Assembly (NCBI GenBank): GCA_026545225.1
Contig: CM048846.1
Coordinates: 56,920,270-56,984,269, forward strand
From: Cornus controversa
Lineage: Eukaryota; Streptophyta; Magnoliopsida; Cornales; Cornaceae
Length of the DNA: 64,000 nucleotides
Reading direction: 5' to 3'
Translations under genes and position numbers: made by a program
The notes under the pieces: generated by a model
Seen by the model: the letters and a program-made list of their open reading frames with translations, nothing else
Told to the model about the DNA's origin: nothing
Database searches by the model: none
In this document: positions 45,001 to 54,907 of the stretch, one piece after another
How positions within the stretch are numbered: position 1 is the stretch's first letter
Layout of the letters: each line of letters opens with the position of its first letter

Positions 45001-46646
45001 AGCGTAGGTGGTTGGAATTTGTGAAAGACTATCATTTTTCCATCCAGTACCACCCAGGGAAAGCGAATGTAGTAGCTGATGCACTTAGTCGCCGACCCTA
45101 TGTTAGTTTATCGGCTCTATTCGAAGCAGAGTGGAATGAGTTGAGCAGTGTTGATGCGTTAGCTGATGCCTTTGTAGCATGCGTGGTGGTTACACCTACG
45201 ATCATACGAAGGGTAATCACAGAGCAGTTTACTGACCCACAGTGCGTAGAAAAGGTGACCGAGTTGAAATCTGGAGAGGTACCATTTTATACAGTGGGTA
45301 GAGATGGAGGATTGAGGTACAAGGGGCGATTGGTGGTTCCTCACAATGAGGACTTGAGGAAGGCAGTGATGGGTGAGGCTCACAGTTCTCAGTTTTCGGT
45401 ACACCCGGGAGGGGATAAAATGTACCAAGACATGAAACGGCAGTTTTGGTGGGCAGGCATGAAGAAGGACATCGCTATATTTGTCTCTAAGTGTAGCACA
45501 TGTCAAATGATCAAGATTGATCATCAAAGACCACCGGGTTCTTTGCAACCACTGCCTATACCAGAATGGAAATGGGAAAGCATCTCCATGGATTTCATTG
45601 TGGGACTTCCCACCTCACAGCGAAATCATGATTCTATTTGGGTGATAGTGGACAGATTAACGAAATCAGCACATTTCTTGCCAGTTCGCTCGAGTTACAC
45701 CTCAGAGCAATACGCAAAGCTTTACATTGCAGAGATAGTGAAGCTTCACGGTGTGCCTTTGTCCATTATATCGGATAGAGATCCGAGTTTTGTTTCAGGG
45801 TTTTGGGAGAGCTTTCAGCTAGCGATGGGTACGGCTCTGCACCTCAGTACAGCTTATCACCCTCAGACCGATGGTCAGACTGAGAGGGTTAATCAGATTT
45901 TGGAGGATATGTTGCGAGCATGTATACTCGACTTCAAGGGCAATTGGGAGAGTTATTTGCCATTGGTTGAGTTTGCTTATAACAATAGTTACCAAAAGAC
46001 TATTGGTATGGCACCATTTGAGGCTCTATACGGTCGACCATGTAGATCGCCAGTTTGCTGGTTGGAAGTTGGAGAGAACAGGTTTTTGGGCCCAGAGTTC
46101 ATTAGGGACACCTCAGAAAAGGTTGCCCTTATTAGAGACCGTATGCGGACTGCACAGAGCAGACAGAAGAGTTATGCTGACCGAAGAACTCGTGCACTAG
46201 AGTTCAAAGTGGGGGATCAGGTCCTACTCAAGGTTTCTCCCATGAAGGGGGTTATGAGGTTTGGAAGGAAAGGGAAGCTGGCACCTCGTTTTGTAGGTCC
46301 CTTTATGATTACCGACAGAGTTGGAGCGGTAGCCTATAGACTGGCGTTACCAGACACGATGCACAGGGTGCACAATGTTTTTCATGTTTCCATGCTACGG
46401 AAGTTCCTTAGAGATGAGGATACTTACCAGCACATTGAGGTAGGAGAGATTGAGTTGCAGCCAGATGCAACATATGTGGAGCAGCCTTACTGTATTCTTG
46501 ACCGTAGGGATCATGTCCTTCGTTCTAAGACCATTCCGTTAGTACGAGTTCAGTGGAGCCACCATAATGAGGCGGAGTCCACTTGGGAAAGGGAGGATGA
46601 GATAAAAACAAAATATCCAGAGCTTTTTCTTTCAGGTATGAGCTGA
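42075..46646 (+). pseudogene. Tekay-type gag-pol polyprotein, one frame with four stops
   Basis: All parts share one frame across about 1,520 codons. Gag: WERVRDSFTKGNPPEFSGST, WWESVTTPEQRTMFTYAEFQ and knuckle CYSCGEPGHSARYCP. Protease: [56 protein letters not shown]. RNase [31 protein letters not shown]. Integrase: [20 protein letters not shown] with C-x2-[38 protein letters not shown]. End: chromodomain-like [19 protein letters not shown]. Stops are TAA 42,918 and TAG 43,146, 43,791 and 44,097. Catalytic residues I can see are intact, so only the stops inactivate it. Confidence 0.92.
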
Positions 46647-46671
46647 ATTTCGAGGACGGAATTCCTCTGTT

Positions 46672-46683
46672 AGGGGGGAAGAA
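46672..46683 (+). other. Polypurine tract of the inner Gypsy
   Basis: AGGGGGGAAGAA directly before the LTR start TGTAATACCCC. It primes plus-strand DNA synthesis. A parallel tract (AGGAGGGAAGAT) precedes the LTR at 50,115. Confidence 0.85.
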
Positions 46684-47629
46684 TGTAATACCCCGGAAAA
46701 TTTAGGTGTCAATTTAATCTCTTTGCAATTATTACTTTATTTTATTAATTCATGTGAAATGTTTTTTTTTGTTTAATATAGATTATCATTGTAGGTGAGT
46801 TGTTTGTCTTTTATACATGCATATTGTCATTTTATGTGAATTGGTATAAATTGTGTATTATTTTTTTTATTTAAATGTTTTGGGTTGGGCTAGGGAGGAA
46901 TTTGGGCTAGGATGAGTGGGCTAAGGTTATGTTTAAAATGATGGGCCTAGGGTTATAATAATATTGCTTTTGCTATATTTATTTTTATTATTAATTTGAT
47001 TTTTATTAGTTTTAGGAAAAACAATAAATGAATAATTAAAACAAAAAGGAAAAGAAAAGAAGAAGAATTAGGGTTTGCCGTTGTGTTACACACAGAACTA
47101 AAAGAGAGAAAACGAAAGAGAGAAGAGAGTGACGATCGGGTGAACCAGTTAATTCGTCAGGAAAAAGGCAGGTTTAATTCTTCTCTTCCCCCTTGAATTC
47201 GTATGCATAGTCTAGATTTGAGCATATATTTATATTAAAAATTTGTTATTAATTGCATGTTAATATTTTTCTGCTATTGATAAATTTCGTGAGATTAACT
47301 ATGATGATTGTATGTATATTTAATTGATTTTGTTCATGTAAGGTTATATGCATATGTGTTCATGTATATGTATATTGTGTTAAGGAAGAAATCATTTATT
47401 TATGCAATTTGTATGAAATAATTGTTTAGTTGTGAACCTACTGTGTTGGAATTAAATTTGTAAACAACTCTAAATCCTTAGGAAAACAGATCGTGAATTT
47501 ATTGGGTTTTAAATTTTTGAATTTCGCGAAGAACCCTAGAACTTGTGAATTGGGGGTTTTTGATTCGGGTTGTTTCGGATGGGGCTTTTTGCACCAATAC
47601 GTAGACGGCGTCGAGAGGAGAAGAATGGC

Positions 47630-47830
47630 GCAAAAATGGAGGCGAACGGTGGCCGGAGGAGGCCGGACCGTCGTCGGGAAGTCGCCGGCAGCGCGCTGTG
47701 CGCGCTGCTGGGCGCGCTGGGGAAGAAGCCCCAGCGCAGGGGCTTCCCCACGCGCCTGGCCGGCGCGTGCTGGCGCGTGGGGCCGGCGCCGGCGCCGGCC
47801 GGCACCGGGAAAAATAGTTTTGGGCCCCAC
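47630..47830. other. GC-rich island with hairpin in the LTR
   Basis: Strongly CpG/GGC-rich (GGCCGGCGCCGGCGCCGGCC) inside an AT-rich LTR. GGGGAAGAAGCCCC and GGGGCTTCCCC, separated by AGCGCA, can fold into a hairpin (47,719-47,750). Both strands are open by composition, so overlapping ORFs here are not taken as genes. Confidence 0.6.
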
Positions 47831-48161
47831 TCGCGGGGGCCCACCCCTGGGTCCACTTTGGGCCCATTCCGATATATTTTGATATTTTTTTTGAATTTTT
47901 GAAATTTTTGGAAAAACTTGAAAATTTGAAAAATCATTTTTTTAAAAATACTTTCATGGACGAATTAGGATCGAAACAAGTGTTAAGCTTGGAATTGTGG
48001 GTTTAAGTATAAGACCTTGTATGGGGATCAGATTTTCTTTTGTAGACATAAACAAGTTGTCCGCTGTGTTGTTCGATGTGATTTTCATAATTATGATTTC
48101 ATGTTGTTTTGGATATAAAGTTATATATATTTTCTTTATTTAAAAGTAATATGGTGGCATG

Positions 48162-48835
48162 TAAGGATTGCCCGGCGTGTCAGGATCGCCCATACCTAAT
48201 AAGTTATCTATGCATTTTATTTGGCATGTAAGGATTGCCCGGCGTGTCAGGATCGCCCATACCTAATAAGGTATCTATACATTATATTTGGCATGTCAGG
48301 ATTGCCCATACCTAATAAGGTATCTATACATTGTATTTGGCATGTTAGGATTGCCCGGCGTGTTAGGATCGCCCATACCTAATAAGGTATCTATACATTT
48401 TATTTGGCATGTCAGGATTGCCCATACCTAATAAGGTATCTATACATTATATTTGGCATGTCAGGATTGCCAGGCGTGTCAGGATCGCCAATACCTAATA
48501 AGGTATCTATACATTTTATTTGGCATGTCAGGATTGCCCATACCTAATAAGGTATCTATACATTTTATTTGGCATGTCAGGATTGCCCATACCTAATAAG
48601 GTATCTATACATTTTATTTGGCATGTTAGGATTGCCCGGCGTGTCAGGATCGCCCATACCTAATGAGGTATCTATACTTTATATTTGGCATGTAAGGATT
48701 GCCCGGCGTGTCAGGATCGCCCATACCTAACAAGGTATCTATGATTATATGTGGCATGTTGGGATTGCCAAGGCGTGTTAGGATCGCCTAATACCTAATA
48801 AGGTATATATGCATTATATTTGGCATGTTCAGATT
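48162..48835. repeat. Tandem array, 11 units in long (~70 bp) and short (~48 bp) forms
   Basis: Each unit contains CCATACCTAATAAGGTATCT, itself holding the palindrome-like ATACCTAATAAGGTAT, then CATTTTATTTGGCATGT and AGGATTGCC. The long form adds CGGCGTGTCAGGATCGC. Long and short units alternate irregularly. Three long units recur at 55,930-56,105 in the other LTR piece. Confidence 0.9.
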
Positions 48836-48839
48836 GCCA

Positions 48840-49530
48840 ATTTTAAAAAGTTTTTTTTTTCAGGCATGTTGGGATTATAATTTTACAAATATTTATCTTC
48901 AGGCATATTAGGATTGCAGTTTTACAAATATTTAATTTCGGGCATGTTGGGATTGTAATTTTACATATATTTATTTTCGGGCATGTTGGGATTGCCAATT
49001 TGACAAAGTTTTATTTTCAGGCATGTTGGGATTGCCAATTTTACATACAGTTATTTTTGGGCATGTTGGGATTGCCAATTTTACATATAATTATTTTCGG
49101 GCATGTTGGGATTGCAATTTTAGAAATATTTGTTTTCGGACATGTTGGGATTGCCAATTTTACAAAGATTTATTTTCAGGCATGTTGGGATTTAAATTTT
49201 ACAAATATTTATTTTCAGGCATGATTGGGATTGTCAATTTTACAAATATTTATTTTTGGGTCTGTTGGGATTGAAATTTTATAGATATTTATCTTCAGGT
49301 ATGTTGAGATTGAAATTTTACAGATATTTATCTTCAGGTATGTTGGGATTGCCAGTGTTACAAATATTTATTTTTGGACATGTTGGGATTTCAATTTTAT
49401 AAAGATTTATTTTCAGGCTTGTTAGGATTGCTAATTTTACAAATATTTATTTTCAGGTGTTCTGAGATTGCCAATTTTACGAAGATTTATTTTCAATCAT
49501 GTGGGGATTGCAATTTTACAAACATTTATT
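48840..49530. repeat. Second tandem array, about 17 units of ~39.5 bp
   Basis: Unit core GGCATGTTGGGATTGCCAAT followed by TTTACAAATATTTATTTTCA. GGCATGTTGGGATTG is a variant of the first array's GGCATGTAAGGATTG, so this array probably grew from the same seed. Units are diverged toward the right end. Confidence 0.85.
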
Positions 49531-49967
49531 TTTGGGGGGTTAAAGTTTATGAGTTGCCTGATTATACATTTAATTATTTTTAGTCATGTTTGAAATGTCT
49601 GAAGATTGCTCTTAAATTTTTATGAGTTCCACACCTATCTGTAGATATTTGATTAAGTGCAATACATTTCGTGATGACATGATTATGTGATTACATATTT
49701 ATTTTAATTGTAGAATATATATGTTGAGTTAGGTGTGTAACACCTAGTATAGGAAGTGAGAGTGACCATTACTGTAGGAAGTAATATTCTTTATCGGACT
49801 AGACTTGGAAAGATGTGAGTAAGAAGATTTTCACTTTATTGTATATGTGTTTGCCCTGAAAATTTTATAAAATTTCTTTATGGGTGACAGAAATTTGTCG
49901 GCCCAATAATGAGAAGGAAATAGACATTGGATAGTGCGGTCACACATATGAAAGTAGTGACCAATAG
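49531..49967. other. Non-coding LTR-type DNA
   Basis: AT-rich between the array and the pol tail. It contains TGTGTAACACCTAGTATAGG (49,734-49,753) and a similar AGGAAGT repeat. No gene. Confidence 0.4.
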
Positions 49968-50114
49968 TCAGTTCCATTTGGTCATGTTCCGAGTTTATGA
50001 GGCGGAATCTACTTGGGACGAGTAGGATGAAATAAAGGCAGAGTATCAAGAGCTTTTTATTTCAAGTATGGGGTGAATTCCGAGGACGGAATTCCTCTTT
50101 TTAGGAGGGAAGAT
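49968..50114 (+). pseudogene. Tail of a third Gypsy pol plus polypurine tract
   Basis: EAESTW and a following EIKAEYQELF-like reading (49,990-50,060) equal the end of the inner polyprotein. It is followed by GAATTCCGAGGACGGAATTC and the tract AGGAGGGAAGAT (50,103-50,114), in the same layout as 46,600-46,683. One stop (TAG, in the Trp-Asp-Glu stretch) is seen. Only the last ~35 codons remain. Confidence 0.75.
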
Positions 50115-50514
50115 TGTAATACCCCGTAATTTTGAGGTTACGTAATTTTAATTTGGTGTTTTTCTAATTGTTTAAATTGTTGATTTAGTGTTTTAAATGT
50201 TAAATGTTTGACTTGTTTAAATTGGTATTGGGTGTCTTAAATGCTAAATGTTTTAGATTGTTTTATTTTATTTTATTTATTTTTTTAGGTTGGACTAGAC
50301 TTTTGTATTTTCTGTTAGTCTTTTTAAATTTTTTTTCTTTTGGATTAGATTAGTGAGAATTTGGGTTTGAGTTTGGAATATGTTATTTGTATATATATAT
50401 ATATAATTATTTATATAGTGGATATATATAAATAATTATATATGGATGGATACATATATATTGTGGATATGTATTAGTATATAATTATATATAAATAGAG
50501 ATATATATATTCAT

Positions 50515-50515
<1 letters not shown>

Positions 50516-50562
<47 letters not shown>
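50516..50562. repeat. (TA)n microsatellite
   Basis: About 22 TA units inside the third Gypsy's LTR. Confidence 0.9.
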
Positions 50563-50564
<2 letters not shown>

Positions 50565-51979
50565 CGTTGTGGTGAGGTACATATATTGTATGTATGATGA
50601 TGACTTTAGTTGAAACTAGTGGACCAAAAGTGGTATTTATAGTAGATACGAAACCTTGCTGGGAGTGGGCTTGTTTTTTTTAATATATGTATATCTTTTG
50701 AAAGTTGATAAAAAGGAGAATGGGCCAAAAGAAAAGGGGGAAAGAGAAATAAAACCCTAGAGAGAGAAAGCTAGAGAAAAAAAAAAAAAAGAGAAGGAGG
50801 AGCAGCCGAGAGAAAGAGAGAGTGGCTGTTTGGTCATGTGGGTCTGCGGGCGGTTTCAACCGATCTGTGGTGGCTCGGTTTTGGGTGTGATGGCTCATGG
50901 CTGGTGGGTCTTCTCAAGGCTCACGATGACGCCGACGTAGGAGCATTAGGTGGTGTTCCATATATATATATATATATATTATTTATATGCACCAAATAGA
51001 AACTGAAGATAAAGAGAGAAACTAGTGAGAGAGAGTTGTGTAGAGAGAGAGAGATTGATATCCTAGAGAGATAAAAATCTAGAGAGAGAGAGAGACAGGA
51101 AGGTGGCGCTTGTGCGTGGGTCTTCTCGGTTGTCGAAGGAGTCGCCGACATGGCTTGGGGTGTAGTCTACCATGGCTGCTATGGTGATGGCTGGAGGCAG
51201 CCATTGATGGGTCTTGCTGCGGTGGTGCCAAAGAGACTAGTCAGCGGCTGTGGTGGTGGTTACGGGCTGGTTGTTGTATGGCCAAGGCTTGGTTGCGGCT
51301 TGAAGAGGTGATGATGAATTTATGGAAACAAAATTGATTCTAGGTTCTGTTTTTACTTTCCTTTCAATTTCCATGTGGGTCTCAACAGAAGTTTGTGTAT
51401 GGGTGTTTGGTGAAGTTGATGAAGGCTATCTTATGAATTTGGTTTCCTATGTTTTGTATTTTGGTAGTAGGATATCTTGTGAATTGGGATGATGATGAAC
51501 ATGACTTGGGTACTTGATTCCATTTGGGTTTTGTTTGAGCTTCGGAAGTGGATGTTTTGGGGTTTCTTCATGGAAAATGATTTGGGCTTGTTTAATTAAA
51601 TGGGCTTGTTGAATTGGACTGGGTCAGAATTATAAATAGGCCCAGTAACAATTTAAAATGAAATGGGTTGATTGTTTGGGTCTGGTTATTATATTGGACT
51701 GGACTGAAATATGGGCTTTGGATTTCTGGATTGGCAACGAACTTGCGGGCTTCCGGATAAAAATCGAGGCAAGTTGATACTTGCTCTTTTCTCCTATTCG
51801 CCTATATTTAATTTACGTATGTTTTATATATATGTGCATACGTGATTTAATGTGTATAGAATTTATATATATAAATATATGTATATATAAATTCGATGTG
51901 TTAGTATTTTTAAATACTTAATTGCATTACATGTATATATATATAAAAATATATATATTGAAAATTATTATGTGTACGA

Positions 51980-52019
<40 letters not shown>

Positions 52020-52245
52020 TGATGATTATGGACATGGTGATTTAAATTGCTTTATTTGAAATTATGTTTTGCAATTTAAATCGGGGTTGATAAAGGTGTT
52101 TGTGTTATGATTTATTTACGTGATGACTATGGACATGGGGATTTAAATTGTTTTATTTGAAATTATGTTTTTGCAATTTAAATCGTGGTTGATAAATGTG
52201 ATTGTGTTGTAATTTATTCATGTGTTTTGATACTGCAGTGCTATT
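52020..52245. repeat. Two-unit tandem repeat, ~112 bp
   Basis: GATGATTATGGACATGGTGA (52,021) recurs as GATGACTATGGACATGGGGA (about 52,123). Both are followed by the same TTTATTTGAAATTATGTTTT and GCAATTTAAATCG blocks. Confidence 0.8.
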
Positions 52246-52820
52246 GGTGTATTATTTTATGTGCATTATTTGTTAATGTTCATGTGTGTGCTAGTTGACT
52301 TTTCTGTACAATTAAATGTGCTTGTTGACTAAATTGTGCATTTAAATTATGTCTCATTTTATGTATACAATGGTAATTGTTATTTATACTTGTGGATGTA
52401 TAATTAGCGCATTTATATTATGTCAGGTTATGTGCACAAATTGTATACGGTTGATTATACCTGCCGATATATTTTTTCGATTTAAATACATTGAATATTA
52501 AATGTTCTAGGATTAAATTGTAATATTGATTGTATTGCTTATTTATATATAAATTAAATTATTTTGAGATTATGACGCAAAAGTCAACTTGCTGCGGCAA
52601 TGAAAGATTGTTCAGCATATCCTTGTTGAGCTTTGAGCTCACCCCCTCCCAGACTTTGCAGGTTAGGTTGCTGACACGGGAATAATTTATGGGACTTGGT
52701 ATTACCGGTCGAAGAGGTAGCAGTGTGGGATCATTAGAATTCATTTCTGTCTAGCTTTTGAGATATTGTATATTTTTGAGGATTTGTATGGAAGGAATAT
52801 ATTTAATATTATCTTCCAAT

Positions 52821-53131
52821 CCTGAACCCAGCCGGAAGTAAGTGTGCCGACGAGGGCGTCGGGCCTCGTAGGGGGGTGGATTGTAGTAACCCTTGTGGAC
52901 GGGTGTGAGTGGGCGGGTGCATAGACAGACACTGGGCTGAGCTACCACACTGACAGGGTACAAGGTGCTCAATCCCACATCGCCTGGGTGTGGAAAAGGG
53001 GATGTGCTTATATGTAGTATGTTCTCTTCAAATGGTATGAGGCCTTTTGGGATAAAATCCAAGAGCAAAACCGTGCGGGCTCAGGCCCAAAGCGGACAAT
53101 ATCATACCATGTGTTGGAGCGGGGTATTACA
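52821..53131 (+). mobile_element. TRIM copy 2 (plus strand): internal region and one LTR
   Basis: Internal part CCTGAACCCAGCCGG ... GTAGGGGGGTGGAT (52,821-52,881) without its primer site, then a full LTR (52,882-53,131; TGTAGTAACCC ... GGGGTATTACA, 250 bp). It is the opposite orientation to the outer TRIM. The 5' LTR and primer site are missing. It abuts the inverted Gypsy segment at 53,132. Confidence 0.85.
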
Positions 53132-54907
53132 GTGGCCAGTCTCATACACAAAACCTGAGGAATATTAACCACTGATAGCAACAAGCATAGATGCAAAAGA
53201 TAGAAATAGAACAATTGCTAAAAGCTGAACAGAAATCCCATTGAATTAAAAATTTTGATAAATAAAACATTAAATTCTGGTAATACAATTTGGAAGTCCC
53301 GTAACCCAAGGACCCCTTAACCAGAAAGAAATAAAAGTTCAACACTTAAATTAAAATCCAAAACCAAAACCTCTAAATGAGTTCATAGTTTTATTCCTGA
53401 AGAAAAATGTAGATTCCTACCCTGAGACTGGTGAGAGTAGATGTCTGTCACAGCCCAACCCTAGTACTCTATGTTTAGAATCCTATTTATCAGAATACAC
53501 AAAGCGGAAGATACCCTACGATAGACCCTTAAAACCCGAGGACACTTGAACCTGGAATGCTCTGATACCAAATGAATGTGATGCACCAGTATCAAATAAA
53601 ATGCGACCCACTCTACCATTGATAGGAAACATACCCTCTATAGCTTGAGGAGCCCGTACATCACATGGCATCACATTGTAGACTCTCCCGTAATGCATCT
53701 GTGGTCCAGGTTGCCCTGCAGGTGGAGGTGGTGCAGGTAGAGCTGGACGATGCTGTGCCTGTACCTGTGGAATCTGTGGTACTGGTAAAGGTGGTTGTTG
53801 TCCCTGCCTCTGCTGACCAGGTGGTCTCTGATTGTTGTTAGGACAATACCTAGCTGAATGCCCCGGCTCACCACAACTATAACAGTTTCCATTAAACCCA
53901 CCGGTAGACCTCCTGAACTGATTTCCATGTTGTTGACCACGACCTGCCTGTGGTACCCAACTGTGCCTCCTATGAGTAGAGGTTCCCACTCTCTGAGCAT
54001 CACTGTTGGGTCTGTGTCGCTTCCATGGTTGTTGCCCCGAATGACTGCCCCTCTCAAAGTGTCTACCCCCATTTCCATTCCTTCTTTCCACTGTCTGACC
54101 AGTGAATTCTCTGTCAGGTCGTTTATCTGTCTGTCCTTTCCTGAAATCTTTTCTCGACTGGCAGTGTTGCAATGCAGCATCCACTACCTGGGCATATGTG
54201 GTGTAAGCTGGACATCCCAGAAGGACCTGTCGAATAGGCCAGATTAACCCATTCACAAAACATCGCAGCTTCTTGTCTTCGGTGTCCACCTCCTCAGGTG
54301 CAAACAGTGATAAGTTAATAAATTCTTGTTCATATGCTGCCACAGTTCTGTCCCCCTGCTGTAACCCGAGAAATTCCCTCTTTTTAGCTGCCCTCACTGC
54401 ATACGGGAAGTACTTAGCATCAAAGCGAACCTGAAACTCTGCATAAGTGAACATGGTCCGCTGTTCCGGTGTAGTCACCGACTCCCACCACTGCAATGCA
54501 TTTCCCACTAGCTTAAATGTAGCTAGCATCTGTTTCTGTACCTCAGTGCATGTAACCATACGAAGATGGCGCTCAATATCTTTCCTCCACTGATACGCCT
54601 CGGTGACCTCCGTAGACCCTGAAAACTCCGGCGGATTCCCTTTTGTGAAGGAATCACGTACCCTCTCCCAAGTGTTGGGCTGCTCCACAGGTAATGGAAC
54701 CTGTGCCATCTGCTGTGGCTGCTGAGGTGGCTGCTGATTCTGAAGAGCAGTCGCCACTCCGGCAGCTACAGCCTGCGCTATAATGGTTACCAAGTCGGGA
54801 GGAATCTCTGCATCTCCACCCTGAGCATTACCCTGACCTAGAATATCATTCACATTCCTCCTTCTACGGGGTGGCATCTGTAGAGGAAATAGATAAACAT
54901 CAATACC
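53132..54907 (-). mobile_element. Inverted, permuted Gypsy segment (LTR piece, primer site + leader, gag-protease)
   Basis: Reading the minus strand from 54,907: leader end (GGTATTGATGTTTATC), gag and the start of protease to about 53,575, then a jump back to primer site and early leader (TTGGTATCAGAGCATTCC; about 53,573-53,466), then LTR-end sequence (ACTAGGGTTGGGC ... GACTGGCCAC; to 53,132). The last piece is an inverted repeat of 56,438-56,772. The joint between leader and LTR has the shared heptamer ATAGAGT. Confidence 0.75.
53575..54877 (-). pseudogene. Second gag-protease copy, inverted, without stops in gag
   Basis: From MPPRRRRNVNDILGQ (ATG at about 54,877) through the CCHC knuckle CYSCGEPGHSARYCP to GRILFDTGASHSF, where it breaks off into primer-site sequence. 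It is almost identical to 42,075-43,380 and lacks that copy's two gag stops. An open frame also extends upstream through LTR sequence to 55,072 by chance. It has no RT, so it cannot act alone. Confidence 0.85.

Larger units (their letters stand above)
46684..49960 (+). mobile_element. 3' LTR region of the inner Gypsy, with tandem arrays
   Basis: It starts TGTAATACCCCGG after the polypurine tract. A GC-rich block (47,630-47,830), a 187-bp piece (47,773-47,959) repeated at 54,908-55,094, and two tandem arrays (48,162-49,530) follow. The right limit is unclear: before a clean LTR end is reached, the tail of a different Gypsy pol appears near 49,968. The same array unit occurs in the LTR piece at 55,930-56,110, so the array is part of this LTR family. 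Confidence 0.65.
50115..52820 (+). mobile_element. LTR of a third, related Gypsy (right end not found)
   Basis: It begins TGTAATACCCCGTAATTTT after the polypurine tract and differs from the LTR at 46,684 after the first 12 bp. Contents: TA microsatellites (50,516-50,562; 50,960-50,982; 51,980-52,020), GA-rich leader-like stretches (50,750-50,825; 51,015-51,100) and a two-unit ~112-bp tandem repeat (52,020-52,245). It runs into a truncated TRIM at 52,821 without a recognisable LTR end. Confidence 0.6.

Noticed and set aside
47438..47937. Several overlapping Pro/Arg/Ala-rich ORFs on both strands
   Set aside because: They come from the GC-rich LTR island, where stop codons are rare. No motif, and both strands are open at once.
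49000..49583. Cys/Trp-containing repeat peptides
   Set aside because: Frames through the 39.5-bp array; product of repetition in LTR DNA.
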